Origin: Phycisphaerales bacterium
GTDB lineage: Bacteria; Planctomycetota; Phycisphaerae; Phycisphaerales; UBA1924
Reading direction: 5' to 3'
NCBI GenBank assembly: GCA_028284805.1
Contig: JANQQZ010000091.1
Location: 1 to 64,000, forward strand
Length of the DNA stretch: 64,000 nucleotides
Shown: one piece after another, positions 25,825 through 35,720 of the stretch
How positions within the stretch are numbered: the stretch's first letter is position 1
How the letters are laid out: each line of letters begins with the position of its first letter
Translations under genes and position numbers: made by a program
The notes under the pieces: generated by a model
Databases searched by the model: none
The model's input: the letters and a program-made list of their open reading frames with translations, nothing else
What the model was told of the DNA's origin: nothing

Positions 25825-26541
25825 TTGGCTCTCGAATCGTTTAATCCTGGCTGGCTGATCGCGGTTGGATCGATTTCGTCTGCGGTTGTGGGAGCGGTTG
25901 CGCTGTGGGTAGCAATTCAGTCGCTCAGAGTGGCGCGTGCCGCCGCATCGCCCGATGTGCGTGTACGCGTCGAACTGGACTCAGATGCCACCACGCTGAT
26001 CAACATCGTTATCGAAAACGTTGGGCGATCGGTGGCGTATGACGTGAGATTCGAGCTTTCGAGGCCGATTCCTGAGCGTGCATTTGGCTTTGCAGACGGT
26101 GCAAGTGAGCAAGAAATCCAAGAGTCACTTCGCAAACTAGCTGGTTCATACGAAGAGATGCGAACGGGACCACTGTTTGATGGCATACCAGCTTTGGGGC
26201 CGGGAGAAAAACGCGTCCTTGTCTGGGGTCAGCATGCCGGCATACGTTCTTGGATCAAGAACGAGTATGTCAAGGTTTCTGCAACGTTCAAGGACGAGCG
26301 TCAGAGAGTTGTTCGCACACTCGGTGTTCTCGAGATGTCTTCGTTTTATGGGTGCGGACTCGGAAAGAATGATGCACTTTCCGGTATCAAGGCGGCTGTA
26401 GATAAGATCGCCCATTGCTTTGAACACGCAGCATCCGATTTCAAGCCGATTCATGTGCTAGCAGAGACTCCCGCAGAGCGTCGCGCGAGACAACAAGAGT
26501 TCGTCGAGATGATTGAGGCAAACCGTGCCAACAACGCGTGA
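25825..26541 (+). CDS. Membrane-anchored orphan protein between groEL2 and dnaJ
   Basis: A 238-residue protein with one N-terminal membrane span ([21 protein letters not shown], about 10-30), a short basic stretch, then a beta-rich domain ([34 protein letters not shown], given here only as [17 protein letters not shown]) and a helical C-terminus. The first half of the soluble part resembles the immunoglobulin-like domain of phage- and plasmid-associated membrane proteins, but I cannot name a family. The start is TTG with AGGTGA six bases upstream. Composition is clearly lower in GC than its neighbours, like the orphan after groEL1. Its last 17 bp overlap dnaJ. Confidence 0.6.
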   Translation: MALESFNPGWLIAVGSISSAVVGAVALWVAIQSLRVARAAASPDVRVRVELDSDATTLINIVIENVGRSVAYDVRFELSRPIPERAFGFADGASEQEIQESLRKLAGSYEEMRTGPLFDGIPALGPGEKRVLVWGQHAGIRSWIKNEYVKVSATFKDERQRVVRTLGVLEMSSFYGCGLGKNDALSGIKAAVDKIAHCFEHAASDFKPIHVLAETPAERRARQQEFVEMIEANRANNA

Positions 26542-27682
26542 CTACTACGAGATTCTTGGCGTCGAGAAATCCGCCGATGCCGACGAGATCAAGCGGGCGT
26601 ACCGCCGGCTGGCGATGAAGCACCACCCGGACCGCAACCCGGGTGACGCCGAGGCGGAGGCCGCGTTCAAGGAGGCGGCCGAGGCGTACGAGGTTCTGTC
26701 CGACCCGCAGAAGAAGCAGGTCTACGACCAGTACGGCCACGACGGGCTCCGCGGGCGTGGTGCGGCGACGCACGACTTCAGCCGCATGAACGTCGACGAC
26801 ATCTTCTCGATGTTCAACGACATCTTCGGCGGGGGCGGCGGCTTCGGAGGTACCGCACGCGGGCGAGGCGGGCGCAGAGTTGCCCGGGGCTACGACCTCG
26901 AGACCGAGATCCAGATCGACCTGAAGGACTGCCTCACCGGCACCGAGACCGACGTCGAGTTCACGCGGCTCGATGTCTGCGACACCTGCACCGGCAGCGG
27001 CGCCAAGCCCGGTTCGACGCCTGAGATGTGCGGCACCTGCGGCGGTCAGGGCAAGGTGCAGCAGGCCGGGCTGGGCGGCATGTTTCGCATGGTCACCGCC
27101 TGCCCGAACTGCCGGGGCCGGGGCACGATCGTCAAGGACAAGTGCGACAGCTGCCACGGCAAGGGTCGTGTCAGCAAGAAGCGTTCGCTGGGTGTGAAGG
27201 TGCCCGCGGGCATCAGCGATGGCCAGGTGATCCGCGTGCAGGCCGAGGGCGAGCCGCCCGCGCCCGAGCAGTCGCCCGGCGGCGAGGGCGTGCGGGGCGA
27301 CTTGCACGTCGTCGTCCGCGTGAAGGACCACGAGCTCTACGAGCGCGAGGGCGACCACCTGCTGCTCGAGATGCCCATCGGCTTCTCGCAGGCGGCTCTC
27401 GGCGCCAAGATCGAGGTCCCGACGCTCGAGGGCTCGCACGAGCTCTCGATCCCGAGCGGCACGCAGCCCGGGGCCATCTTCCGCGTCTCCGGCGAGGGCC
27501 TGCCCAATCTCCGCAGCGGACGGCGAGGTGATCTGGTCATGATCACCAAGATCGAGATCCCCAAGAAGCTGACCAAGCAGCAGGAGAAGCTCCTCCGCGA
27601 GTTCGCCGAGACCGAGGACAAGAGCGTGCTCCCCGAATCGCACGGCTTCCTCAACCGCGTCCGCGACTTCCTGGGCGGCTAA
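26525..27682 (+). CDS. dnaJ: Chaperone DnaJ
   Basis: Hsp40 that delivers substrates to DnaK and stimulates its ATPase. 385 residues from the GTG at 26525, which has GAGG about six bases upstream; the track's TTG at 26513 is an alternative. The J domain has HPD at 34-36. A Gly/Phe-rich linker follows, then four zinc repeats ([32 protein letters not shown]) and the C-terminal substrate-binding domain. It is a full-length type I DnaJ. No dnaK is in the window. The start lies inside the orphan ORF, so the two are probably coupled. Confidence 0.95.
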   Translation: MPTTRDYYEILGVEKSADADEIKRAYRRLAMKHHPDRNPGDAEAEAAFKEAAEAYEVLSDPQKKQVYDQYGHDGLRGRGAATHDFSRMNVDDIFSMFNDIFGGGGGFGGTARGRGGRRVARGYDLETEIQIDLKDCLTGTETDVEFTRLDVCDTCTGSGAKPGSTPEMCGTCGGQGKVQQAGLGGMFRMVTACPNCRGRGTIVKDKCDSCHGKGRVSKKRSLGVKVPAGISDGQVIRVQAEGEPPAPEQSPGGEGVRGDLHVVVRVKDHELYEREGDHLLLEMPIGFSQAALGAKIEVPTLEGSHELSIPSGTQPGAIFRVSGEGLPNLRSGRRGDLVMITKIEIPKKLTKQQEKLLREFAETEDKSVLPESHGFLNRVRDFLGG

Positions 27683-27700
27683 TCTCTGACAGGTGCACCC

Positions 27701-28276
27701 ATGAGCAACGACACCGAACACCAGCACGACGACTCGCTCGATAACGGCGGCTTCGACGAGAAGGACCTGCCGCAGGAGTGGGACCTGGACATCGACCCGG
27801 ACGACGGTCGCGTCGCCGAGCTCGAGGCCAAGCTGGAGGACGCGGAGGCACGCGCGCTGCGAGCGATGGCCGACTTCCAGAACTTCCAGCGTCGCGCCGC
27901 GAACAACGAGGTCGAGGCCCGCAAGCAGGGGGTGACGGCGGTCGTTTCCGGTCTGCTTCCGGTGCTCGACAACTTCGAGCTGGCGCTGCAGCAGAAGGAC
28001 GCGGGCGGCACGGCCGAGCAGATCCTGGGTGGCGTCGAGATGGTGAAGGGCGAACTCCTTCGCGCGCTCGAGATGCAGGGCGTGACGCCCATCAGGCCCG
28101 AGCCTGGCGATGAGCTGGACCCGGGTGCGCACGAGGCGGTGAGCCAGATGCCCGCCGAGGGCATCGACCCGGGGCGGATCGCGCAGGTCTTCCAGGTCGG
28201 CTACATGTTTGGCGATCGCGTGCTGCGCCCCGCCAAGGTCATGGTTGCGAGCGAAGCGCCCGCGGACGCCGAGTGA
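27701..28276 (+). CDS. grpE: Nucleotide exchange factor GrpE
   Basis: Releases ADP from DnaK. 191 residues with an acidic disordered N-terminus, a long coiled coil (RVAELEAKLEDAEARALRAMADFQNF) and the family signature near the end (VFQVGYMFGDRVLRPAKVMVA). It follows dnaJ by 18 bp, the reverse of the common grpE-dnaK-dnaJ order. Its stop overlaps the acpS start by one base (TGATG). Confidence 0.93.
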   Translation: MSNDTEHQHDDSLDNGGFDEKDLPQEWDLDIDPDDGRVAELEAKLEDAEARALRAMADFQNFQRRAANNEVEARKQGVTAVVSGLLPVLDNFELALQQKDAGGTAEQILGGVEMVKGELLRALEMQGVTPIRPEPGDELDPGAHEAVSQMPAEGIDPGRIAQVFQVGYMFGDRVLRPAKVMVASEAPADAE

Positions 28277-28665
28277 TGACCGCGCCGATCGGCCTCGGGA
28301 CCGATCTGATCGAGGTGCGCCGGATCGCGGATGCGATCGGGCGGCACGGCGACCGTTTCCTCGAACGGTGTTTCACCGATGACGAACGAAACGACGCGGA
28401 GCGTTCCGGGACCGAACGCGCAAACGAGCGATACGCGGCCCGGTTTGCGGCCAAGGAAGCGGTCCTGAAGGCTCTCGGCACAGGCTGGTCCATGGGCATC
28501 GGCTGGACCGACATCAGCGTTCATTCTGACACGTCCGGCGCGCCGAGCATCCGGCTGACGGGGCGTGCGGCGGAGATCGCGCAAGACCGGGCCATCCGCT
28601 CCTGGCTGTGCTCGATGACGCACACCGCGACACACGCGTCCGCGACAGCGATCGCGCTCGGTTAG
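28276..28665 (+). CDS. acpS: Holo-[acyl-carrier-protein] synthase (AcpS)
   Basis: Transfers 4'-phosphopantetheine from CoA to acyl carrier protein. 129 residues from the ATG at 28276 (a GTG one codon earlier is possible). Mg-binding Asp10 lies in GLGTDLIEVRRI and Glu61 in RFAAKEAVLKALGTG. It is coupled to grpE by a one-base overlap, so it probably rides on the chaperone transcript. The stop overlaps the convergent gene through TTAG (28662-28665). Confidence 0.93.
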   Translation: MTAPIGLGTDLIEVRRIADAIGRHGDRFLERCFTDDERNDAERSGTERANERYAARFAAKEAVLKALGTGWSMGIGWTDISVHSDTSGAPSIRLTGRAAEIAQDRAIRSWLCSMTHTATHASATAIALG

Positions 28666-29594
28666 CCGGGCCCGGGGCTTTCTTCGGCGTCGAGCTTTGG
28701 TTCCAGTTCGCGCGCGTACCAATCCCGCCACGCGTTCGCGTCGTAGCCCAGATGACCCGTGGGTTCGCCCGCTGCCGCGGTGGTCATGTCGACCAGCACA
28801 CGGTGTACGTTCGTGCGGTACTCGTAGACGACGGCGTCCATCACGCGGAGCACGGTGCCGCTGGTCACCACGCCCACGGTGGGCTGGAACGCGACGACGC
28901 CGGTCGCGACGACGGGCGTGAGATCGGCGATGAACGCTTGCTGCGTGCCGACGACGATCTGGGCCAGGGCACCGGTTCGGACATTGCGTCCGCCCGAGTT
29001 TCTTGGCTGGAGCTGCGCCTGCGCGAGCAGGGGGACGGCACGGAGCAGGTTGTAGGTGCGTACGAGGTTGGCTGCGGCGTTGATCGGTCCGTCCTCGCCC
29101 GACCTGAGACCCATCGCCATCACACGCTGGGCGCCGAGGTCGGGCTTACCCTCGCCGACAAGACCGGCGAGTGTCGCCGACGCGTAGTCGCGGTGCGCCT
29201 CGTCGTCGTCTTCGAAGACGGCGATCCACGCGAGCATGGTCTGGGCGTGGATGCCCGCCTGCTCTGCAAACAGATCAACGAGGCCGTTGCGTACCGACAG
29301 AGGCTGACGCTCGAAAAGCTCGAGCAGAAGCGGGTAGATCCGGTCGTCGTGCATGAACGCGGAGAGTTCTTCCCAGCCGCGGCGGTAGGAGACCTCGCTT
29401 CGGCTGCGCTTGAAGAACTGCGCGAAGATCCTGCGGACGTTGCGTTCTGCCTCGAACTGCGGGCCGAGGGCCTGCTGCTGGGGGGCTGGCTGCGATGGAG
29501 CGTCGGTCTGTGCGGATGCCGGTGCCTGGGTGATACCCGCTGCGAGCAGGAGGCCGTACATCGCGGCGGTTGCGGGGCGTGCGGGTCGTGGCAT
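28662..29594 (-). CDS. Exported HEAT-like repeat protein
   Basis: A 310-residue secreted or periplasmic protein of unknown function. A signal peptide (ATAAMYGLLLAAGITQAPASAQ) is followed by a Gln/Pro-rich linker and helical segments resembling HEAT/armadillo repeats (YPLLLELFERQPLSVRNGLVDLFAEQ, shown in part as ELFERQPLSVRNGLVDLF). The C-terminal half is more mixed (VYEYRTNVHRVLVDMTTAAAG). The ATG at 29594 has GAGGAG seven bases upstream, better than the track's 29615. It follows the SPOR lipoprotein by 55 bp on the same strand. Confidence 0.7.
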   Translation of the reverse strand: MPRPARPATAAMYGLLLAAGITQAPASAQTDAPSQPAPQQQALGPQFEAERNVRRIFAQFFKRSRSEVSYRRGWEELSAFMHDDRIYPLLLELFERQPLSVRNGLVDLFAEQAGIHAQTMLAWIAVFEDDDEAHRDYASATLAGLVGEGKPDLGAQRVMAMGLRSGEDGPINAAANLVRTYNLLRAVPLLAQAQLQPRNSGGRNVRTGALAQIVVGTQQAFIADLTPVVATGVVAFQPTVGVVTSGTVLRVMDAVVYEYRTNVHRVLVDMTTAAAGEPTGHLGYDANAWRDWYARELEPKLDAEESPGPG

Positions 29595-29649
29595 GGCCGG
29601 CTCCTCGTCGGTCATCGCGTTCGGACGCCCAATCTCGGAGCCGGTTCCG

Positions 29650-30366
29650 CTACTGGACGAGAACCACGGCGGTCTCGGTGTCGAGACGCGATGCCGCCGA
29701 GGTCGCCGCCGATCGGCTGGCGAAGGGCCCGGTGCGCACGGCGTACAGGGTCCTCGCCCCGCGTTGCACGGTCTCGATCCGTGGGGTGTCGAGCCCGCTC
29801 GAACGCGTCAGGCGTGACACCGCTTGTGCGTGGCGCTGAGCGCGGGCCTGGGTCGAGAACGATCCGAACTGTATCTGGTAGGCCCCGGGCTGCGAGGCGC
29901 TTCCAACAGAGTGGGTGCGTTGCGAGGGTTCGCTGGTTGCCGAATCGCGTGCCCGGAGCGCGTACCGGGCGGCCCACACACCGTCCGAACCGGCGAGCGA
30001 GTCGGATGCGATACCGAGCAGGCGGGAGGCCTCTGCATGGTCGCCACGCTCCTGCGCGATCAGCCCCAGCGTCGCCGCGGCTCTGCCCCGCACCTCGGGA
30101 TCCGATGACCGGATCAGCGGGTTGAGGAGCGAGACCGCCCGGTCGTGCTGCCCCAGTTCGGCCCGCGCCATGCCCTCGACGAGCCGCGCGTGCGTATCGC
30201 CAGCTGGAGCCCGCGAGGCAAGCGCAGCGGCCCCTGCATAGTCGCCGGACCTGTAGGCCCTCTTGTAATCAGAAGATGACGTGACAACGGGGGTTGGCGA
30301 GGTCGCGCACCCCGCGAGGAGCAGGGCGGCGATCAGGGCGGAGATCCCGGCGATCTTGTTCATCAT
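29650..30366 (-). CDS. SPOR-domain lipoprotein with helical repeats
   Basis: A 238-residue lipoprotein (ALLLAGC) likely attached to the outer membrane. TPR/Sel1-like helices follow (YKRAYRSGDYAGAAALASR, EGMARAELGQHDRAVSLLNPL). The C-terminal 75 residues form a SPOR domain (GAYQIQFGSFSTQARAQRHA ... LYAVRTGPFASRSAAT). SPOR domains bind glycan strands stripped of stem peptides at septa, so this protein may mark division sites. The track ORF (to 31911) runs antisense through the ligase gene; I start at the first ATG of the MMNKIAG leader. Confidence 0.85.
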   Translation of the reverse strand: MMNKIAGISALIAALLLAGCATSPTPVVTSSSDYKRAYRSGDYAGAAALASRAPAGDTHARLVEGMARAELGQHDRAVSLLNPLIRSSDPEVRGRAAATLGLIAQERGDHAEASRLLGIASDSLAGSDGVWAARYALRARDSATSEPSQRTHSVGSASQPGAYQIQFGSFSTQARAQRHAQAVSRLTRSSGLDTPRIETVQRGARTLYAVRTGPFASRSAATSAASRLDTETAVVLVQ

Positions 30367-30459
30367 GCATTTCCGATCGGCACGCCGAATGGTCATCCAA
30401 TAATCTCTCGGACCGGCTCCGGGCACCGGGGCCCTGGATGGCAAGGAGACGCCCACCCG

Positions 30460-31950
30460 ATGAGCGTGCACTGGCCCATTATCCGCTCTCTCGTGGCCCG
30501 CGCCAAGCAGCGGGTCGTCACCGACGACGCGCGGTCCTATCGCGGCATTGATCTGCTGGTCGCCGCGATGCACGTCGCGGGCGAGGTCGAGCGGACCTGT
30601 GCCTCCAGGCATGTCGGGCTGCTGCTGCCCACCAGCGGAGCCTTCCCCATCGCCGCCCTGGCCTCGTGGATGCTCGGCAAGGTCATCGTGCCTCTCAACT
30701 ACCTCCTCAAGCCCTCCGAGCTCGGGTACGTGATCGAGCACAGCGGCGTCGACACGGTCATCACTGTTCAGCCCATGCTCGACTTTCTGGGCTACGAGCC
30801 GGGTGGGTGCCGTCTGCTCCGCCTCGACCGGATCGACTTCCGCTCGGTCCCCGAGATGCGCTGGCCCGCGACCGCGACCGACGACGATCTGGCGATGATC
30901 CTCTACACCTCGGGAACCACGGGCCTGCCCAAGGGTGTCATGCTGTCGCACGGGAATCTCTCGGCCAACATCCGCCAGGGCATCGGGGGCATGGGAATCT
31001 CGAGCCGTGATGTCTTCCTCGGGGTCCTGCCGCAGTTCCACAGCTTCGGCGTCACGCAGCTCACACTGACGCCGCTCACGGTGGGTGGGCGGGTCGTCTA
31101 CACCGCGCGATTCCAGGCAAAGAAGATCCTCAATCTGATGCGCGAGCACGGCGCCACAGCGTTCGTCGGCATCCCCTCGATGTACAACGCGCTCGCGATG
31201 AGCAAGGAGGCTTCTGCCGAGGACGTCGCGCACATGCGGCTGCTGGTCTCGGGCGGCGAGCCGCTGCCCGATGCCGTACTGGAGCGGTTCGAGCAGAAGT
31301 TCGGCAAGACGATCTGCGAGGGCTACGGGATGACGGAGATGTCGCCCGCGACGCACTGTTGCACACCCGGGCAGCGTAAGCGTCACTCGGTTGGCCCGCC
31401 GCTGCCAGGTGTCGAGCAGCGGATCGTCGACCCTGAGAACGAGTCGGTGCTGGGCCCCAACGCCGACGGCGAGATCCGCATGCGTGGATCCAACATCATG
31501 CGCGGGTACTACCGCAACGCCGAGGCGACGGCGGAGGCGATCGATGCGCAGGGCTACATGCGTACGGGCGACATCGGACGGATCGACGACGACGGGTACC
31601 TGTTCATCACGGGGCGCCTGAAGGAGATGATCATCGTCGGGGGCGAGAACGTCTTCCCCCGCGAGGTTGAAGAGGTGCTTGTCAAGCAGGAAGCTGTTGC
31701 CGCCGCGGGGGTCTGCGGCGTGCACGACTCCATGCGCGGCGAGGTGGTGATCGCGTTCGTCGAGCTCGAGGAAGGGCTCTCGGCGACGCCCGAGGAGCTC
31801 CGGACCTGGTGCCGGGATCATCTCGCGGGCTACAAGTGCCCGCGCGAGGTGCACGTCGTTGACGAGCTGCCTCGCAACCCGACGGGCAAGATCATGCGCC
31901 GCGAGCTGCACACACTGCTGCCGAAACGCGACAACGCGTTGGCGGACTAG
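30460..31950 (+). CDS. AMP-dependent acyl-CoA synthetase/ligase
   Basis: ANL-superfamily enzyme, 496 residues. The AMP-binding loop is ILYTSGTTGLPKGVMLSHGN, the adenine motif is YGMTEMSP, the hinge region is GDIGRIDDDGYLFITGRLKEMI, and the catalytic lysine lies in NPTGKIMRREL. The layout fits a long- or medium-chain fatty acyl-CoA ligase (FadD-like), but the acyl pocket cannot be read from sequence, and short-chain or acyl-ACP activity is possible. An A/T-rich stretch (CCAATAATCT) precedes the start. The gene is divergent from the SPOR lipoprotein. Confidence 0.88.
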   Translation: MSVHWPIIRSLVARAKQRVVTDDARSYRGIDLLVAAMHVAGEVERTCASRHVGLLLPTSGAFPIAALASWMLGKVIVPLNYLLKPSELGYVIEHSGVDTVITVQPMLDFLGYEPGGCRLLRLDRIDFRSVPEMRWPATATDDDLAMILYTSGTTGLPKGVMLSHGNLSANIRQGIGGMGISSRDVFLGVLPQFHSFGVTQLTLTPLTVGGRVVYTARFQAKKILNLMREHGATAFVGIPSMYNALAMSKEASAEDVAHMRLLVSGGEPLPDAVLERFEQKFGKTICEGYGMTEMSPATHCCTPGQRKRHSVGPPLPGVEQRIVDPENESVLGPNADGEIRMRGSNIMRGYYRNAEATAEAIDAQGYMRTGDIGRIDDDGYLFITGRLKEMIIVGGENVFPREVEEVLVKQEAVAAAGVCGVHDSMRGEVVIAFVELEEGLSATPEELRTWCRDHLAGYKCPREVHVVDELPRNPTGKIMRRELHTLLPKRDNALAD

Positions 31951-31979
31951 ACTCGGCGCACGCGAACCGGAGGGATGGC

Positions 31980-32624
31980 ATGGAGCTGTACGTCGATACC
32001 GCGAACCTGGACGAGATCAAGAAGGCCGCCGACCTGGGCGTGCTGGACGGCGTGACGACCAATCCATCCCTGATCGCCAAAGAAGGCATCGACTACGGCG
32101 AGCGGCTCGCCGAGATCTGCGAGGTCGTGAGCGGGCCGGTTTCGGCCGAGGTGATCGCGACCGACTACCAAGGCATGATGGCCGAGGCCGCGACCCGTAT
32201 CGGCATCGCGGAGAACATCGTCATCAAGCTGCCCTGCACCGCCGACGGCGTCCGCGCGTGCAAGTCGCTCGCTGATCAGGGCGTACGCACGAACATGACC
32301 CTCTGCTTCCAGCCGCTCCAGGCCTGGATGGTTGCCAAGGCGGGCGCGTTCCTCGTGAGCCCGTTCATCGGACGCATCGACGACATCGGGCAGGACGGCA
32401 TGGACCTCATCCATCAGATCCGCCAAGCCTACGACGCGCACGGCTACCAGACCAAGCTGCTCGCCGCGTCGATCAGGCACCCCAAGCACATGCTCGACTG
32501 CCTGCTCGCGGGTGCCGACGTTGCGACCGTGCCCTACAAGGTGATCGAGGGCCTGCTGAAGCACCCGCTGACGGATATAGGCCTGGAGAAGTTCCTCGCG
32601 GACTACGCCAAGGCGTTCAGCTGA
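31980..32624 (+). CDS. fsa: Fructose-6-phosphate aldolase / small transaldolase
   Basis: Class I aldolase of the TalC/FSA subfamily, acting in sugar-phosphate exchange. 214 residues, the usual length for this short decameric type. Asp6 (VDTAN), TTNPSLIAKEG, the Schiff-base Lys83 in NIVIKLPCT, and the phosphate-binding SPFIGRIDD and AASIRHPKHM segments are all present. Transaldolase activity is as likely as fructose-6-phosphate cleavage; a key difference at the residue after the Schiff-base region cannot be judged with confidence. It lies 29 bp after the ligase gene and ends 4 bp before the convergent RidA-like gene. Confidence 0.93.
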   Translation: MELYVDTANLDEIKKAADLGVLDGVTTNPSLIAKEGIDYGERLAEICEVVSGPVSAEVIATDYQGMMAEAATRIGIAENIVIKLPCTADGVRACKSLADQGVRTNMTLCFQPLQAWMVAKAGAFLVSPFIGRIDDIGQDGMDLIHQIRQAYDAHGYQTKLLAASIRHPKHMLDCLLAGADVATVPYKVIEGLLKHPLTDIGLEKFLADYAKAFS

Positions 32625-32628
32625 GGGC

Positions 32629-33096
32629 CTAGCTCAGTTCGAAGAGCACCTCGACCTCGACCGGTGTGCCAAGAGGCAGGGCGACCGAGCCGACCGCGGC
32701 ACGCGCGTGCCGTCCTGCCTCACCAAAGACCGCCTGCAGCAGCTCGCTCGCGCCGTTGGCGATGCCCGGCTGGGCCTTGAACCCCGGTGCCGAGGCGACC
32801 CACACGCCCACACGGACGACGCCGCTCAGCTCGCGACCTTCGGGGACGGCGTCGAGCGCCGCGGCGATCGCGCCGAGGGCGCACTGGCGGGCGCAGTCCG
32901 TCGCCTTTGCCTCGTCCACTCCGTCGGGCACGACGCCCTTGGCGATCAGCTTCCCATCGCGGATCGGGAGCTGCCCCGAGACGTAGACCAGATCGCCCGC
33001 GACCCGGGCCGGCACATATGCCGCGACGGGCGGGGTGGTCGCTGGGAGCTTCAGATCCATCCCGGCGAGGGCAGATTCGATCTGTGTTCGGTTCAT
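32629..33096 (-). CDS. RidA/YjgF family protein
   Basis: Members hydrolyse reactive enamine/imine intermediates from PLP enzymes, or act in related deamination. 155 residues, slightly longer than classical RidA (about 128), which fits the subgroup with an N-terminal extension. VSGQLPIRDGKL is the early signature, and RAAVGSVALPLGTPVEVEVLFE carries the conserved Arg and the acidic C-terminus. The ATG at 33096 has AAGG about seven bases upstream; the track start at 33150 lies in the promoter region. A TGGTAGTAT extended -10 lies upstream. Confidence 0.88.
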   Translation of the reverse strand: MNRTQIESALAGMDLKLPATTPPVAAYVPARVAGDLVYVSGQLPIRDGKLIAKGVVPDGVDEAKATDCARQCALGAIAAALDAVPEGRELSGVVRVGVWVASAPGFKAQPGIANGASELLQAVFGEAGRHARAAVGSVALPLGTPVEVEVLFELS

Positions 33097-33130
33097 CGGC
33101 ACCTTTCTTGCGGGACGTCCGAGATCACCT

Positions 33131-33139
33131 ATACTACCA
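33131..33139 (-). promoter_or_regulatory. Candidate extended -10 for the RidA-like gene
   Basis: Read on the minus strand, TGGTAGTAT places a TATAAT-like hexamer (TAGTAT) 35 bp before the ATG. No good -35 is visible. It matches the element upstream of the DUF4139 gene and of the first pseudopilin. Confidence 0.4.
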
Positions 33140-33174
33140 GTAGGAACCACGCACCCACTGGTGCGGATGGATCA

Positions 33175-33186
33175 CTGGCATGCCAG
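33175..33186. promoter_or_regulatory. Perfect 12-bp palindrome
   Basis: CTGGCATGCCAG is self-complementary and lies near further ACTGG/CCAGT half-sites in the ridA-pseudopilin region. It could be an operator. No matching regulator is known from this window. Confidence 0.3.
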
Positions 33187-33478
33187 AGGCGTGCGGAACC
33201 GGATCGGGTGGGCATTGAACGATGCTCTTATTCCGGCGGACCTCCGCCAATGCGATGAACCGGCCCCTTGGCCCGTGACGCACGCCGACAACCCGAAAGC
33301 CCCGCGTTGGCAGGACCCTCGGATAGGTGTTCCTTGTCTCCCTCGCGGGCTCTGGGATGCCCGGTGCGGCGTCTCGGGTGTCGGATTTCGGTGACGCGGG
33401 CGGTTGCCCCGTTGCCGCACGCACGGCGCGGTGATCCTCATGCGAACGGGGATGCCGCTCAGCCAAGGGAGGTTCATC

Positions 33479-34561
<1,083 letters not shown>

Positions 34562-34587
34562 TCTCGCCCGCAGTATGAACACTCTCT

Positions 34588-34621
34588 GGGGCCTCCGGCG
34601 ACCGCCGGGGGCCCCGGCTTT
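34588..34621 (+). terminator. GC-rich hairpin between the tandem pseudopilins
   Basis: A 12-bp stem (GGGGCCTCCGGC / GCCGGGGGCCCC, one T:G pair) closes a GACC loop and is followed by GGCTTT. It lies 27 bp after the first pseudopilin stop. It would act as a terminator or partial attenuator, so the second pseudopilin may be expressed at a different level. Confidence 0.65.
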
Positions 34622-34670
34622 GCGCACGACTCCACGCCCTGGCCGCGCACACCGTTCTCGGAGACCCGCC

Positions 34671-35714
34671 ATGCCGCGCCGCACCGTTCCGACTTCCGCC
34701 GCACGCCGCGCCTTCACGCTGATCGAGCTGCTGGTCGTCATCGCGATCATCGCGCTGCTGATCGGGATCCTGCTGCCTGCGCTGGCGGGGGCCCGCGCCT
34801 CGGCTCGCAAGGCCCAGGACAGCTCACAGATCCGCAACATCCTCAAGGGATTCGACACCTGGGCGCCCGACAACGACGGCTTCTACCCCCTGCCCAGCGT
34901 GCTCGACGCCTCCAACGCCACGATCGATACCAACGAGCCGCTCGAGAAGGACAACACGGGCAACATCTTCTCGATCCTGATCGCCGAGGGCGCTCTGCAG
35001 CCGGGCGAGTTCATCAGCCCCGTCGAGACGAACCTCGAGGTCGAGATCGACGAGGGGTACAACCGCGAGAACGACACCGGCGCGGGCGACCCGGCGCGGT
35101 CGGAGTTCTTTCTGTGGGATACCGGCTTTGCTGGCGTGACCGCCGAAGAGGGCACGGGCGGTGGCGACGAACGCGACCGGGTCGATGGCGTCGTCAAGGG
35201 CAACAACTCGTACGCCCACCTCCCCGCCTTCGGCGCGCGGCGCGGCAAGTGGCAGCAGGGAGGGGGCTCCAATCTCGCCCTCGCGAGCAACCGAGGCACG
35301 ATGTGGACCCTCAACACGTCCACCAACGCCTGGGACGTGCTCGAGATCGGGATCCCGGGCGGCGTTACCGGCTTCGATTCCAACGCCATGGAGTTCTACT
35401 CGCCTGGCGGCGAGTGGTCGGGCAACGTGGGGTTCGCCGACGGGCGCGTCGAGTTCGAGAACCAGCCCGACCCCGACGGCCTGCGCGTCGCGATCGACAA
35501 CGGAGACCAGACCATCTCCGACAACATCTTCTTCAACGAGAACGAGACGGGTGTCGCGGGCAGCGGCGGGCGCGAGAACCCCGACGAGGGCACCAACTCG
35601 TATCTCCGCCCGTGGTACGACGTGACCGCCGTTGCAGGGACCGAGGACGTTCGGGCGCTGCCCTGGGATCTTGCGGATTCCGGGCGTGCCAACGGCCGCG
35701 GCGGCGGCGACTGA
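34671..35714 (+). CDS. Pseudopilin-like protein, second of a tandem pair
   Basis: 347 residues, with leader MPRRTVPTSAARRA, then [20 protein letters not shown]. The body shares EFISPVETN, NNSYAHLPAFG and WSGNVGFADGRVEFEN with the upstream copy, so the pair arose by duplication. The ATG at 34671 has GGAGA about six bases upstream; the track's 34575 start lies inside the terminator region. The Asn/Asp/Gly-rich ending (ADSGRANGRGGGD) looks exposed. It ends 6 bp before the convergent DUF4139 gene. Confidence 0.85.
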   Translation: MPRRTVPTSAARRAFTLIELLVVIAIIALLIGILLPALAGARASARKAQDSSQIRNILKGFDTWAPDNDGFYPLPSVLDASNATIDTNEPLEKDNTGNIFSILIAEGALQPGEFISPVETNLEVEIDEGYNRENDTGAGDPARSEFFLWDTGFAGVTAEEGTGGGDERDRVDGVVKGNNSYAHLPAFGARRGKWQQGGGSNLALASNRGTMWTLNTSTNAWDVLEIGIPGGVTGFDSNAMEFYSPGGEWSGNVGFADGRVEFENQPDPDGLRVAIDNGDQTISDNIFFNENETGVAGSGGRENPDEGTNSYLRPWYDVTAVAGTEDVRALPWDLADSGRANGRGGGD

Positions 35715-35720
35715 CCCCGC

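Larger units (their letters stand above)
33097..33478. other. Intergenic regulatory region (382 bp)
   Basis: This is the longest noncoding stretch of the window. It separates the divergent RidA-like gene and the first tandem pseudopilin. It holds a minus-strand extended -10 near 33131-33139, a perfect 12-bp palindrome at 33175-33186, spaced ACCAGT/ACTGGT half-sites around 33136-33162, and AAGGGAGG just before the pseudopilin start. I saw no convincing gene in it. Confidence 0.7.

Noticed and set aside
29650-31911. Very long (753-residue) version of the SPOR protein
   Set aside because: The extension is antisense to the ligase gene. The lipoprotein leader at 30366 marks the true start.
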